A stretch of 64,000 bases of DNA from Lentibacillus jeotgali (lineage in GTDB: Bacteria; Bacillota; Bacilli; Bacillales; Amphibacillaceae), in contig NZ_AGAV01000003.1 in NCBI RefSeq assembly GCF_000224785.1, positions 186,001 through 250,000 on the forward strand, written 5' to 3'. Below the pieces are notes generated by a model. That model did not search any database, was not told the origin of the DNA, and worked only from the letters and a program-made list of their open reading frames with translations. Position 1 is the stretch's first letter; every line of letters starts with the position of its first letter. A program made the translations under genes and the position numbers. This document shows, one piece after another, positions 52,050-61,132 of this stretch.

Positions 52050-52073
52050 AGTTTTACGCTCCTTTCATTATTT

Positions 52074-52904
52074 TTATAAAATGTCAATCATTACAACCAG
52101 CAATAGCAGCAATTGCAGCAGAACCTGAATGTTAACGGCAAGGTCTGTGTCTCTCGTTGTCACATTGGCGTCTTTAGTATTATAGATGAAGATTTTTTGT
52201 CTATTGATTTGGTCGGAGTTAAAAGACTGCATAAGATCCTGTGATATGGCTTCACTTCTTGCTGAATCAGCTATGGCAATGTTAACTACCAGGGAGATAG
52301 CTAGCTGTAAACTAGCCTGAAGTGAAAGCCCGATCTGGGTGTCTCTTGAATCAACCGTAATATTACAGGACTCCTTCACCCAAATCATTTCTGCTGATTC
52401 CTGATCCATAAAGGAATATTGACTTGCATCCTGTGACACAAGTGCATCGGAATCGACCTCCACCATTTCAAAGCGGTCATGCTGGTTATGGTGTTTATGA
52501 TGCGTGTGTTTATCCTTGCACTTTTTGCATTGGCTTGATTCATAGGAACAATCGTTGGATCCACAGCTCTGGCAGCGGTGGTGACGTTCATGTTTACATT
52601 CTTCTTTTTGATCTTGTTGCTTATATGCGTCTTTGCAGCTGTCGCATTGGCTTGATTCATAGGAACAGTCATTGGATCCACAGCCCTGGCAGCGGTGGTG
52701 ACGTTCATGTTTACATTTTTCTTTTTGATCTTGCTGCTTATATACTTCTCTGCAGCTGTCGCATTTGTTGGACTCAAATGAACAATCATTGGATCCGCAA
52801 TCCTGACAGCAGTGGTGATAACGGTGTTTGCGCTTATCCCTAAGGTAAAAGTATTTACTCTTGCCATAGGAATTCATGATACCGTGTCTCTTATCTGAGT
52901 TCAT
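52074..52904 (-). CDS. CotX-domain protein fused to Cys/His-rich repeats
   Basis: 276 residues. Residues ~33-135 carry two and a half 39-residue repeats, each with CxxCGSNDCSYES-QCxxC and a CKHERHHR end, so four or more Cys per unit plus His clusters, likely metal-binding or disulfide-forming. A His-rich stretch (HTHHKHHNQH) follows. Residues ~165-276 are a CotX domain (AEMIWVKESCNITVDSRDTQIGLSLQ, ANVTTRDTDLAVNIQ). The start is the ATG behind AAAGGAGTG. The upstream frame extension lacks coding character. Expected in the spore crust. Confidence 0.85.
   Translation of the reverse strand: MNSDKRHGIMNSYGKSKYFYLRDKRKHRYHHCCQDCGSNDCSFESNKCDSCREVYKQQDQKEKCKHERHHRCQGCGSNDCSYESSQCDSCKDAYKQQDQKEECKHERHHRCQSCGSNDCSYESSQCKKCKDKHTHHKHHNQHDRFEMVEVDSDALVSQDASQYSFMDQESAEMIWVKESCNITVDSRDTQIGLSLQASLQLAISLVVNIAIADSARSEAISQDLMQSFNSDQINRQKIFIYNTKDANVTTRDTDLAVNIQVLLQLLLLLVVMIDIL
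52515..52808 (-). repeat. 117-bp coding tandem repeat
   Basis: Two and a half copies of a 117-bp unit inside the CotX fusion gene, strongly conserved at DNA level (for example CGTTCATGTTTACA twice on the plus strand). Recent internal duplication is likely, and copy number may vary between strains. Confidence 0.75.
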
Positions 52905-52998
52905 ATTTACACTCCTTTCTTTAGTTAATACTACTCTATGGATATTCCTACTAATCAGATTGTACACATTCACTAGATTATCGTTTTTAGGCAAAATT

Positions 52999-53031
52999 AA
53001 AGAAAACACCTACGAAATAGGTGTTTTCTTT
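52999..53031. terminator. Terminator after CotW-like gene
   Basis: Perfect 14-bp stem AAAGAAAACACCTA with TAGGTGTTTTCTTT, 5-base loop, T-rich on the leftward strand. Confidence 0.8.
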
Positions 53032-53040
53032 AATAGACTG

Positions 53041-53259
53041 CTATTCATCTGTTTTCTTCGTGTCTTTATCGCCTTTGTTAAATTGATTGACTTGTTCTCT
53101 TAGATCCTCAACCATTTCTTTCAGCATTTGTTTTTGGTCGTTCGATATATTATTTTTGATTTCTTCAGGTTTTACATTGTTTTTCCGAAAAATTTCATCA
53201 ACCATAACTTTTGCAACCTTTTCGGGGATTGCGTTGTGATTCGGTGACTTGTTGTCCAT
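53041..53259 (-). CDS. CotW-like spore crust protein
   Basis: 72 residues, helical and charged: KVAKVMVDEIFRKNNVKPE and SNDQKQMLKEMVEDLREQVNQF. This resembles the N-terminal part of CotW (IFSKHGV, DEEKEMLLNLVKDLQ), and the position next to CotX genes matches the cotVWXYZ grouping. GCAGGTGAAATAACT lies before the ATG. The assignment is moderate because the protein is short. Confidence 0.6.
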   Translation of the reverse strand: MDNKSPNHNAIPEKVAKVMVDEIFRKNNVKPEEIKNNISNDQKQMLKEMVEDLREQVNQFNKGDKDTKKTDE

Positions 53260-53446
53260 AGTTATTTCACCTGCTTTCTTTAAGCTTTAGTGTATGTTAT
53301 GGCTTATGACGATTTTTGATTGTATTGTTGTCTATGATTTTTAGGGATTATGAATCACCGATAGACTATTATCCTATGATAGGTATATGAGGGACAGATA
53401 TCCATCGTATTTGAAAGGGTGGAGGAAGAATTCAGACAATAAAAAA

Positions 53447-53469
53447 AGCGCAGTTAGCTGCACTGCGCT
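53447..53469 (-). terminator. Terminator after tRNA genes
   Basis: AGCGCAGT and ACTGCGCT with a 7-base loop, followed by a run of seven T on the minus strand. It ends the leftward tRNA transcript. Confidence 0.8.
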
Positions 53470-53566
53470 GCTATACCAGACAGTATATTGATTCTGTTTA
53501 TCCCGTATTTATAAAAAATTAAACTGCCGCCAGTGGAGCGACAGTTTTGCATTAAATGTTATGAAA

Positions 53567-53654
53567 CGGAGGAGGTGGGATTCGAACCCACGCGGGCGTT
53601 AACCCCTAACGCATTTCGAGTGCGTCCCCTTCAGCCGGGCTTGGGTACTCCTCC
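53567..53654 (-). tRNA. tRNA-Ser (anticodon CGA)
   Basis: 88-nt class II tRNA on the minus strand: acceptor GGAGGAG/CTCCTCC, anticodon arm ACGCA-CTCGAAA-TGCGT giving CGA, a long variable arm, and GGTTCGAATCC T-loop. No CCA is encoded. It reads UCG codons. Confidence 0.95.
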
Positions 53655-53668
53655 ATATGATTGAATGG

Positions 53669-53741
53669 TGCTGGTGAGAGGACTTGAACCTCCGACCTGT
53701 TCATTACGAGTGAACCGCTCCACCAACTGAGCTACACCAGC
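53669..53741 (-). tRNA. tRNA-Thr (anticodon CGT)
   Basis: 73-nt tRNA on the minus strand: acceptor GCTGGTG/CACCAGC, D-arm AGCTCAGTTGGTGGAGC, anticodon arm GTTCA-CTCGTAA-TGAAC giving CGT, T-arm GGTTCAAGTCC. It reads ACG. It lies 14 bases upstream of tRNA-Ser in the same transcript. Confidence 0.95.
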
Positions 53742-53800
53742 AAGGGACATGCAACTTTTAAGTCCATTAAAGATAATAATATAAATTTTTTATTTATGCA

Positions 53801-54067
53801 ATGGATTTGCCTGGAATTTTTTCTGTGCTTAAATTTGGAAGCATAGGGAAGATTAACAGTGGAGGTGATCTCATCACAGTGGAAGGTTATATCAGGCTAG
53901 GTTTGGGCATTGTTGTTTTGGTTATGATTATCATCATCCTATATAGGTTCAATTCGGGTAAAAGCAACTGGCGGCAAAGTTCATTGGAAATTATGAAAAA
54001 GCGATATGAAAAAGGTGAGATCACGAAGGAAGAATATGAAAAAGCGAGAAAAAAGCAGGGGAAATAG
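53801..54067 (+). CDS. SHOCT-domain membrane protein
   Basis: Up to 88 residues: one membrane helix (LGLGIVVLVMIIIILYRF) followed by a C-terminal SHOCT motif (LEIMKKRYEKGEITKEEYEKARKK), a short helical module for oligomerisation. The ATG shown lacks a clear ribosome site; a GTG 78 bases later (62 residues) follows GGAGGTGATC and may be the true start. The function is unknown. Confidence 0.68.
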   Translation: MDLPGIFSVLKFGSIGKINSGGDLITVEGYIRLGLGIVVLVMIIIILYRFNSGKSNWRQSSLEIMKKRYEKGEITKEEYEKARKKQGK

Positions 54068-54110
54068 CAACTGCCGCTTGCCGAAAATGCCCGGCAAGCG
54101 ACAGCCGAGT

Positions 54111-54884
54111 TTAAATGCTTTTTTGAATCAGCTGTTTGATATCCTCTGTCCGTCCATTATGAAACCAATCCACAATTCTGCTGCCAATTACCACACCGTC
54201 ACAGCTGGCGGCCAGGTCATGTGCCTGTTCGGGGGTTGAAACACCAAACCCTGCCAGCACGGGTGTATCCGTCATTTGCTTCAGATTCTGCAAATACGTT
54301 CCGACATTGTCTCCATGTGACGCACGGGCACCAGTTGTTCCAGTTACAGAAACAGCATAGAGGAAACCTTCCGTACGCCGGGCAATTTCAGTGAGCCGCT
54401 CATCGGGGCTTGTCATGGCGGCAAGCCGAATATTCGAAATTGAATAGTGCTCAAGGTATTCAGTGATGAAGCCTTCCTCTTCCAATGGCAGGTCTGGAAT
54501 GATCACACCATTAGCTCCGGCGTTTGCACAATCTTTGGCAAAGCGTTCGATCCCATATGTGAAAATAGGGTTTATATACGTCATCAGAATAACCGGAATC
54601 GACCGTCTCTCCTTAAATGTCTCCAATTTTTCCAGAACGCCTTGCAATGTCGTACCGTTCTTCAGTGACCGCTGCCCCGCATCCTGAATGGTAGGACCGT
54701 CTGCGGTCGGGTCGGAAAAGGGGATGCCCAATTCAACAGCCGCCGCTCCGCATTCTTCAAGAAAGCTGAGGCGTTCTTCGAGGATATTAAGCCCGCCATC
54801 ACCGGCCATAATGTATGGGACGACAATGTTTTCGCCTGCTGAACGTTTGTCTTCCAGCGCTTTATCCAAAAATTGATTACTCAT
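54111..54884 (-). CDS. trpA: Tryptophan synthase alpha chain
   Basis: 257 residues, TIM barrel. [49 protein letters not shown] holds the catalytic Glu and Asp; [13 protein letters not shown] and [12 protein letters not shown] follow. It splits indole-glycerol phosphate to indole for TrpB. The ATG overlaps the trpB stop by 8 bases and follows GGGAGGGA. Last gene of the operon; a CGCTTGCC/GGCAAGCG hairpin lies just after its stop. Confidence 0.96.
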   Translation of the reverse strand: MSNQFLDKALEDKRSAGENIVVPYIMAGDGGLNILEERLSFLEECGAAAVELGIPFSDPTADGPTIQDAGQRSLKNGTTLQGVLEKLETFKERRSIPVILMTYINPIFTYGIERFAKDCANAGANGVIIPDLPLEEEGFITEYLEHYSISNIRLAAMTSPDERLTEIARRTEGFLYAVSVTGTTGARASHGDNVGTYLQNLKQMTDTPVLAGFGVSTPEQAHDLAASCDGVVIGSRIVDWFHNGRTEDIKQLIQKSI

Positions 54885-56082
54885 CAACATTCCCTCCCAA
54901 TACTTCTTTAACTGATTCAACATCTTTGTCACCGCGACCGGATAAGCAAATAACCAGTGACTCTGATTCATCCATTTCCTTTGCCAGCTTCCCAGCAAAG
55001 GCGACAGCATGAGCACTTTCTAATGCTGGAATAATCCCTTCTGTCTGTGATAGAAGTTTAAAGGCATCAATAGCCTCCCGGTCCGTGATAGATGTGTAGG
55101 TAACGCGCTCGGTACTATGAAGATGGCTGTGTTCAGGGCCGACCCCAGGATAATCGAGGCCTGCTGAAATGGAATTGGCCTCTTCAATCTGACCATTCTC
55201 ATCCTGCAGCAGATGGGTCATCGTGCCATGCAAAATACCAACACTTCCAGCTGTTAATGTTGCGGCATGTTTTTGCGTTTTGATGCCGGTTCCGCCAGCT
55301 TCCACACCATAAATTTTGACGTCTTGATCCTCAACAAACGGATAAAACATGCCCATTGCGTTGCTGCCGCCGCCGACACAGGCGACAACCGCATCCGGCA
55401 GTTGCCCGGTTTCTTTCTGGTGCTGCCGCTTCGTTTCATTTCCAATAACAGATTGAAAATCACGCACCATTTTTGGGAATGGATGAGGTCCGACAACAGA
55501 GCCGATGATATAATGTGTATCTTCCACATGGCTTACCCAATAACGCAATGCTTCATTAACTGCATCTTTCAATGTACCGCTGCCCTGTGACACACTTTCA
55601 ACTTTTGCACCGAGCAGCTCCATCCGGAACACGTTCAGTTTTTGCCGTTGGATATCTTCTTCACCCATAAAAACAACACATTCCAGTCCTAGGAGTGCAC
55701 AGACTGTTGCGGTGGCCACACCATGCTGCCCCGCACCCGTTTCAGCAACGACTTTCTTTTTGCCCATCCGCAGAGTCAGCAAAGCCTGACCGACCGTATT
55801 ATTGATTTTATGGGCCCCCGTGTGATTCAGATCTTCGCGCTTCAAATATATGGAAGGCCCACCCAGTTTTTTGGATAGATTTCTGGCGTGAAAAAGCGGC
55901 GTTTCCCGGCCGACATAGTCCTTTAAATAATAATCAAGTTCCGCTTTGAAAGAAGGATCCTTCATGGCTGTGTCGTAAGCTGCCTCAAGTTCAAGCAGTG
56001 CTGGCATCAATAATTCGGGGACAAATCGTCCGCCGAAGTTGCCGTATCTTCCTGTTGCATTCGGAAATGTATATGTGGTCAT
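54877..56082 (-). CDS. trpB: Tryptophan synthase beta chain
   Basis: 401 residues, PLP enzyme. [21 protein letters not shown] carries the PLP Lys; [18 protein letters not shown] and [15 protein letters not shown] are the substrate and phosphate sites. It condenses indole with serine. I use the second ATG since AAAGGA lies 8 bases before it; the first, three codons earlier, would have the site immediately adjacent. The gene follows trpF almost without a gap. Confidence 0.96.
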   Translation of the reverse strand: MTTYTFPNATGRYGNFGGRFVPELLMPALLELEAAYDTAMKDPSFKAELDYYLKDYVGRETPLFHARNLSKKLGGPSIYLKREDLNHTGAHKINNTVGQALLTLRMGKKKVVAETGAGQHGVATATVCALLGLECVVFMGEEDIQRQKLNVFRMELLGAKVESVSQGSGTLKDAVNEALRYWVSHVEDTHYIIGSVVGPHPFPKMVRDFQSVIGNETKRQHQKETGQLPDAVVACVGGGSNAMGMFYPFVEDQDVKIYGVEAGGTGIKTQKHAATLTAGSVGILHGTMTHLLQDENGQIEEANSISAGLDYPGVGPEHSHLHSTERVTYTSITDREAIDAFKLLSQTEGIIPALESAHAVAFAGKLAKEMDESESLVICLSGRGDKDVESVKEVLGGNVDE

Positions 56083-56087
56083 AGCAG

Positions 56088-56693
56088 TCATCCTTTCATT
56101 TTGGCGTTATTAATAAATTGATTGATTTTTTTCAAGTCTTTGGCACCGTCAGTCTCAACACCGCTTGATACGTCTACCCCAGCCGGTTTGGCGATTGAAA
56201 TGGCTGATTGCACATTTACGGGGTTAAGCCCGCCGGCGAGGATCGTTTTTCGCGGGTCAAGACCGGCATCTGCCAGCCGGGTCCAGTCAAAGGTTGTTCC
56301 ATTGCCACCTCGGTTGGGCCCTTTAGGGCTGTCGATCAGATAGTAGTGGCACGGATATGATCTTATTTCAGATGTGTCATGTTTCCCCATCCGGAAAGCC
56401 TTAATCACAGGGAAGGGGAGTGATTCGGCAAATGACGCTGACTCATCCCCATGCAGCTGAATGACATCCAGGCCCGCTGTTTCGGCAGTCTCTATAATCG
56501 CATTCTTAGTTTCATTGACAAATACACCGACTTTTTTGACTGATGACGGCATCTCTTTACTGATTGCAGCTGCTTTTTCCGGTGTCAATTGACGTTTGCT
56601 TGGTGCGAAGACAAAACCGATGAAATCCGCGCCGGCGTAGGCAGCCTCCTTTGCTGCTTCAACAGTAGTCATGCCGCAGATTTTAACGTACAT
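56088..56693 (-). CDS. trpF: Phosphoribosylanthranilate isomerase
   Basis: 201 residues, TIM barrel. [16 protein letters not shown] at the N-terminus has the catalytic Cys, and [10 protein letters not shown] plus [17 protein letters not shown] and GVDVSSGVE are the conserved phosphate-binding motifs. It overlaps trpC by 11 bases. Separate from TrpC, as in other Bacillaceae. Confidence 0.95.
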   Translation of the reverse strand: MYVKICGMTTVEAAKEAAYAGADFIGFVFAPSKRQLTPEKAAAISKEMPSSVKKVGVFVNETKNAIIETAETAGLDVIQLHGDESASFAESLPFPVIKAFRMGKHDTSEIRSYPCHYYLIDSPKGPNRGGNGTTFDWTRLADAGLDPRKTILAGGLNPVNVQSAISIAKPAGVDVSSGVETDGAKDLKKINQFINNAKMKG

Positions 56694-57483
56694 TGGTCTG
56701 TTCCCCTTTCGGTAATGGTACTTTTAAATCGCTGATTGTTCCTGGCACGTCATCAGTACGCATCAATGTTTCACCGATAAGGATGGCCCCAGCACCGTTG
56801 TACGCAGCTTCAAGGACATCCTCACGCGTTTTAACGCCGCTTTCGCTGATCAGAATGGTGTCAGGGTTCGTTACCATGGATGCCAGCCGGGCGGTGGTAT
56901 TTAAATCAACGTCAAACGATTTTAAATTCCGGTTGTTAATCCCAATAACGTCAGGCCCTAATTCAATAGCCGTTTTCATTTCATCTTCATCGTGCACTTC
57001 ACAAAGCACATCAAGCCCGTTTTCTTTGGCATAGGTATAAAGTTCCTGCAATTTAGACGGCGTCACGGCTGCGACAATCAACAGAATGATGGAAGCCCCC
57101 GCAGCCTTGGCATGATCAATTTGCACCTTATCGATGAAAAAATCTTTACACAGAAGCGGAATGTCGACCGCTTCACGAACGGCACGCAGGTCATCCATTG
57201 ATCCTTTGAAGAATGTTTCATCAGTCAGGACCGATATAGCTCCGGTGCCGTTTGATGCATATAATTTTGCCTGCTTGACCGGATCAACATCGAGGTCAAT
57301 TGATCCTTTGGACGGGGAGGCCCGTTTGATTTCGGCGATAATGTTCATGTGATCCGTATTTTGAAAAGTCTGGGCAATGGATGTCACTTGATCGGCGGTC
57401 ACCGGAGAGTCAGGGATTGGCCGCTTCTTCAGTTGTTCAACTTCAATTTGTTTTTGCCGGACAATTTTATCTAAAATAGTCAT
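56683..57483 (-). CDS. trpC: Indole-3-glycerol phosphate synthase
   Basis: 266 residues. IIAEIKRASPSKGSID (catalytic Glu and Lys), LLCKDFFIDKVQI, VIGINNRNLKSFDVDL and ISESGVKTREDVLEA are the family motifs. The ATG lies after GAGGCGA and overlaps the end of trpD by translation-coupling distance. Longer upstream extension is not supported. Confidence 0.95.
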   Translation of the reverse strand: MTILDKIVRQKQIEVEQLKKRPIPDSPVTADQVTSIAQTFQNTDHMNIIAEIKRASPSKGSIDLDVDPVKQAKLYASNGTGAISVLTDETFFKGSMDDLRAVREAVDIPLLCKDFFIDKVQIDHAKAAGASIILLIVAAVTPSKLQELYTYAKENGLDVLCEVHDEDEMKTAIELGPDVIGINNRNLKSFDVDLNTTARLASMVTNPDTILISESGVKTREDVLEAAYNGAGAILIGETLMRTDDVPGTISDLKVPLPKGEQTNVR

Positions 57484-57484
57484 G

Positions 57485-58510
57485 TTATATCGCCTCACTT
57501 GTGATTTTGCTACTGTAATCGATCAAACGCTGCAGCTTTTCCATGGCTGCACCGCTTTGAATGCTTTCTTCGGCCTTTAAGACGCCATCTTCAATCGACG
57601 CTGCTGCCCCATTGGCAAATAAGCCAAGACCGGCATTCAGCAGAGCGGTATCGTAATAAGGCCCCTTCTTGCCCTTTAAGACGTTCAGCAAAATAGTGGC
57701 ATTCTCTTTGGCGTCACCGCCTCGGATTTCGTCGTTGTCATATACCGGTAAGTTAATGTCGGAGGGATGCAGGGTAAATGACGTGACTTTTCCCTCTTCC
57801 AGCAGGGAGATATGGTTGTCGCCGGCAAGTGACGCTTCATCCATATAATCCGGGCCATTGATGACCAATGCACGCTTTCGCTCGAGCTGATACAATGTTT
57901 CAGCAAGTACTGGCAGCATATCCCGGCGATATGATCCCAATAGCTGTGTGTCAAGATTGACCGGGTTTGTCAGCGGGCCAATCAGATTAAAGATCGTTGG
58001 GATGCCTAAGTTTTTCCGGACGGTCATGAACCGCTTCATACCCGGAAGTACATGGGGGGCATAAAGAAAGGCGATATTATTTTCCTGAATCATTTCCTCC
58101 ACGTGTTTTTTTGAAAAAGATAACGAGATGCCTAAATGCTCCAGCACATCCGCACTTCCTGTCTTGCTGGAAACACTGCGATTCCCGTGCTTGGCGACTT
58201 TAACACCGGCGCCTGCAAGCACAAACGCGGCAGTTGTGCTGATGTTAAAACTGTGTGAGCCGTCCCCTCCAGTACCGCAGTTATCCATCACATCCGTTAA
58301 TGTATCTATTGTTTGACTGGATTGTGCTCGGATAACATCAGCAAGTCCGGCGATTTCTTCGGGCGTTTCGCCTTTCGTTTTTAAAGCGGTCAGGAATGAT
58401 GCGAGTTCGCTTTCGCTGATGTGCTCATCAAATGACGTTGTGGCAGCATCCTTCATTTCCTCTAAAGTAAGACTTTCCTGATTCAACAGCTTTTCAAGAT
58501 AGAATTTCAT
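57485..58510 (-). CDS. trpD: Anthranilate phosphoribosyltransferase
   Basis: 341 residues. Signature DNCGTGGDGSHSFNISTTAAFV binds PRPP; KHGNRSVSSKTGSADVLE binds anthranilate and Mg. It joins anthranilate to PRPP. Overlaps trpG by 17 bases, so translation is probably coupled. Confidence 0.96.
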   Translation of the reverse strand: MKFYLEKLLNQESLTLEEMKDAATTSFDEHISESELASFLTALKTKGETPEEIAGLADVIRAQSSQTIDTLTDVMDNCGTGGDGSHSFNISTTAAFVLAGAGVKVAKHGNRSVSSKTGSADVLEHLGISLSFSKKHVEEMIQENNIAFLYAPHVLPGMKRFMTVRKNLGIPTIFNLIGPLTNPVNLDTQLLGSYRRDMLPVLAETLYQLERKRALVINGPDYMDEASLAGDNHISLLEEGKVTSFTLHPSDINLPVYDNDEIRGGDAKENATILLNVLKGKKGPYYDTALLNAGLGLFANGAAASIEDGVLKAEESIQSGAAMEKLQRLIDYSSKITSEAI

Positions 58511-59093
58511 GATAAGACTCCTTTCTGATTTCCTTTAAAAAGTTTCGAATCATTTTCTTTCCGGTCACAGTGCCTATGGATTCGGGGTGAAATTGAATGC
58601 CATAGACCGGGCGCTGCCGGTGTTTAATGGCCATAATTTCGTTGTCCTCCAGCGATGTGGCAGTGATTTTAAGCTCACCCGGCAATGTACGCCGGTCAAT
58701 CACCAGTGAATGATAGCGCATCACTTCAAGCGGTTGCGGGAGATAACTGAAAAGCCCGTTGCCATTGTGTGTAATCAATGACGTTTTGCCATGCTTGACG
58801 GTGCCTCCCTGAGAGATGCGTCCCCCTAATGTTTCCGCGATAACCTGATGCCCCAGACAGATACCAAGAATAGGAATATTCCTGTGAAAAGCTTTCACGA
58901 TTTCCGGACAGATGCCAGCCTGACTGGGTGCTCCGGGCCCGGGGGACAGAATGATCGCTTCCGGCGTCATTTCGGAAATACGTGCGATAGTAATCTGGTC
59001 ATTTCGAACAACTTTCACCTCAATACCTTCACTGGCCACGTACTGATAGATGTTGAAAGTAAACGAATCGTAATTATCAATGAGTAATATCAT
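58494..59093 (-). CDS. trpG: Anthranilate synthase glutamine amidotransferase
   Basis: 199 residues, class I amidotransferase. ILGICLGHQVIAE contains the nucleophile Cys; the catalytic His-Glu pair is in YGIQFHPESIGT. The N-terminus ILLIDNYDSFTFNIYQY is typical. GGAGGTGACC precedes the ATG. Unlike B. subtilis, where a shared PabA lies in the folate operon, here the subunit is inside the trp operon. Confidence 0.95.
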   Translation of the reverse strand: MILLIDNYDSFTFNIYQYVASEGIEVKVVRNDQITIARISEMTPEAIILSPGPGAPSQAGICPEIVKAFHRNIPILGICLGHQVIAETLGGRISQGGTVKHGKTSLITHNGNGLFSYLPQPLEVMRYHSLVIDRRTLPGELKITATSLEDNEIMAIKHRQRPVYGIQFHPESIGTVTGKKMIRNFLKEIRKESYHEILS

Positions 59094-60480
59094 ACCTGGT
59101 CACCTCCATCAATGATCTGGCTTTATGCAATGTTTCGTTGTACTCGGTTTCCGGATCTGAATCATAAACAATGCCTGCACCTGCCTGCAAGTAGGCAAAG
59201 TTCTCCTTTACAATGAGTGACCGAATCGCAAGCGCTATGTTTAAATTGTCATTAAAACTGATGTATCCGACACCACCGGCATAAGCACCTCGTTTTACTT
59301 TTTCCAAGTCGTTGATGATTTGCATGGCACGGATTTTGGGTGCGCCCGAGACAGTTCCAGCAGGCAGACAGGCGATGAGGGCATCAATACTGGTGAAGCC
59401 TTCTGCGAGTTTGCCGTGAACTTCTGATACCATGTGCATAACATGCTGATAGTTTTCCACTTTCATATAAGTTGGTACAGAAACGCTGTCGATTTCACAA
59501 ACACGCCCAAGGTCATTCCGGCTCAAGTCAACCAGCATCCGATGTTCTGATATTTCCTTTTCATCAGTCAGCAGTTCATTCCGCAGTGCTCCATCGCCAT
59601 CTGTAGTGCTGCCGCGCGGGCGAGTTCCTGCGATCGGATTTGTCATGATATCCCGGCCGCTTGTTTCAATCAGGCTTTCCGGTGATGCCCCGAGCACAAC
59701 GTAATCATCAAAATTGATATAGAACATGTACGGTGATGGATTAACCTTTCTCAGTTTCCGGTAAAATGTAAATGGATCACCTTGCATGGCAGCTTTCATC
59801 CGCTGTGATAACACGACCTGATAGATATCACCATTTTTGATGTGGTCTTTGGCGATTTCCACGTTGTGCATAAAATGCTGTTTATCCATTTCAGGCTCAA
59901 ACACTACCTCTTTACCAGTCGATACATCTGCTGTCGGGAAAGGAATCAAAGCTTTTTTTAAGAATGCCAGACGGTCATCCAAAACGTGTTCAGGCTGCTG
60001 ATCCAAATTTGTCACCACAAGGAACACTGATTGGTTGCTATGGTCATAGACGATCATGTTTTGGTAAAGCATCAGATGGACGTCCGGCATCTCAATGTCG
60101 TCACGCAGTTCATCACCAATATTTTCATAGCTTCGGATGGCGTCATAGCCGATGTAACCGACTGCGCCGCCGAAAAATGGAAAGGGAAGCTCGGCATCCA
60201 TTTTCGGAAATTCTTTTTGGAAAGCGGTCAGTACAGGTTCACTTCGATTTTCGGAAGTTTCCCTTATATGATTCAGAATGGTGGTTGCATTGTTACTGCC
60301 TTTAAATTCCTGATAAGGATCGGCTCCGATGAAGGAATATTTGCCTTTTTCCTTGTGCTGAATTGAGCTTTCCAATAAAAACTTTTTCCTGCCGTAAAGG
60401 TTTTCGTATATGCCAATTGGCGTCAATGTATCGGCATTCAGCTTGATATACTTATAAGGAAGTGTTTTTGACTCTGCCAT
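59077..60480 (-). CDS. trpE: Anthranilate synthase component I
   Basis: 467 residues, chorismate-binding enzyme. FGGAVGYIGYDAIRSYENI in the N-terminal part; the catalytic C-terminal half has YQVVLSQRM, NPIAGTRPRGST, EHRMLVDLSRNDLGRVC, LPAGTVSGAPKIRAM and LQAGAGIVYDSDPETEY. The allosteric LLES-type motif is FLLESS near residue 34, so feedback by Trp is likely. AAAGGAG lies 8 bases before the ATG. First gene of trpEGDCFBA, directly behind two T-box leaders. Confidence 0.96.
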   Translation of the reverse strand: MAESKTLPYKYIKLNADTLTPIGIYENLYGRKKFLLESSIQHKEKGKYSFIGADPYQEFKGSNNATTILNHIRETSENRSEPVLTAFQKEFPKMDAELPFPFFGGAVGYIGYDAIRSYENIGDELRDDIEMPDVHLMLYQNMIVYDHSNQSVFLVVTNLDQQPEHVLDDRLAFLKKALIPFPTADVSTGKEVVFEPEMDKQHFMHNVEIAKDHIKNGDIYQVVLSQRMKAAMQGDPFTFYRKLRKVNPSPYMFYINFDDYVVLGASPESLIETSGRDIMTNPIAGTRPRGSTTDGDGALRNELLTDEKEISEHRMLVDLSRNDLGRVCEIDSVSVPTYMKVENYQHVMHMVSEVHGKLAEGFTSIDALIACLPAGTVSGAPKIRAMQIINDLEKVKRGAYAGGVGYISFNDNLNIALAIRSLIVKENFAYLQAGAGIVYDSDPETEYNETLHKARSLMEVTRYDITH

Positions 60481-60542
60481 TTTTGCACAACTCCTTTCCT
60501 GGTAATAAAATGGGTCCTGTTAATTATGGTATTGATTCTGAA

Positions 60543-60590
60543 TCCGCTCCAGGCGGGGTGTGCTCGTCGCTTTTCCCGCTGGAGTCGCCG
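60543..60590 (-). repeat. Degenerate Bacillaceae GGAGTC/CCAGCGGG repeat
   Basis: On the minus strand GGCGACTCCAGCGGGAAAAG and CCCCGCCTGGAGCGGA. These are the two ends of a long palindromic repeat that I remember as common in Bacillaceae intergenic DNA, here with the middle reduced to about 15 bases. It lies between the proximal T-box and trpE. Confidence 0.5.
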
Positions 60591-60639
60591 TCTCCTGCTT
60601 CTTCAAATAAATAAAACAGCAATCTCCATAACAAGAGCT

Positions 60640-60935
60640 TTTAAATAAAAAAATCCTCTGCAAACACATATAGAATGTGAATGCAGAGGACGATTGCGAC
60701 CGCGGTGCCACCTCTTTTGGAGATATAAACAAAATCTCCATCTTTGTTTGGATACGGGAATTTCATCCTTCCGATATCCTATCCGTATAACGGCGGAGCC
60801 CCGTGTTTCCATACTAAGATTTCAGGAAACCTCTCGTAAGTCCATTCAGCAATTATTCACGTGCCGGTATTCCACCACCACCGGCTCTCTTGGACGCTTC
60901 AAGAAAGCTTACTCCTCTTACTCGTTGATTTAATG
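60640..60935 (-). promoter_or_regulatory. Proximal Trp T-box leader
   Basis: T-box elements on the minus strand: AAGAGAGCCGGTGG (AG bulge and distal stem-I loop), specifier region GCTGAATGGACTT with TGG (Trp) at complement of 60842-60844, the conserved GGTGGCACCGCGG antiterminator (60700-60712), and a terminator stem TGCAGAGGA/TCCTCTGCA followed by T7. Uncharged tRNA-Trp should favour read-through into trpE. Confidence 0.93.
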
Positions 60936-60954
60936 TTTGCAGTTTTTAGAGTCA

Positions 60955-60995
60955 AGTTGGTTTTGCACCGAGTTTACGAAGGTGCAAAACCAACT
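60955..60995. repeat. 15-bp perfect inverted repeat before the tandem array
   Basis: AGTTGGTTTTGCACC and GGTGCAAAACCAACT around an 11-base loop. The right arm overlaps the first tandem repeat unit (ACCAACT), so array and hairpin share sequence. There is no T-run, so it is not an ordinary terminator. Confidence 0.85.
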
Positions 60996-61115
60996 CGTGC
61001 GAGAAGACCACCAACTCGTGCGAGAAGACCACCAACTCGTGCGAGAAGACCACCAACTCGTGCGAGAAGACCACCAACTCGTGCGAGAAGACCACCAACT
61101 CGTGCGAGAAGACCA
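60990..61115. repeat. Six perfect 21-bp tandem repeats
   Basis: Six identical 21-bp units, each with a CTCGTGCGAG core that can form a 4-bp stem, ending exactly at the edge of the distal T-box region. They lie in the transcribed leader between two T-boxes. On the minus strand one frame reads Trp-Ser-Ser-Arg-Thr-Ser-Trp per unit, but no start codon precedes it. Confidence 0.92.
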
Positions 61116-61132
61116 CTGTTTTTACTAAAATA

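Noticed and set aside
52424-52843. 139-codon rightward frame opposite the Cys-rich repeats.
   Set aside because: Shadow of the repetitive coat gene; no ribosome site and no protein-like composition.
53567-53741. tRNA genes as an integration site for an island.
   Set aside because: No integrase next to them and no duplicated tRNA 3' end in the window.
60990-61115. Possible CRISPR array.
   Set aside because: The units are directly adjacent with no spacers and no cas genes are nearby.
60955-61115. Trp-codon-rich leader peptide as a classical attenuator.
   Set aside because: The W-S-S-R-T-S-W frame has a stop just before the array and no ATG, GTG or TTG between; kept only as a question in the findings.
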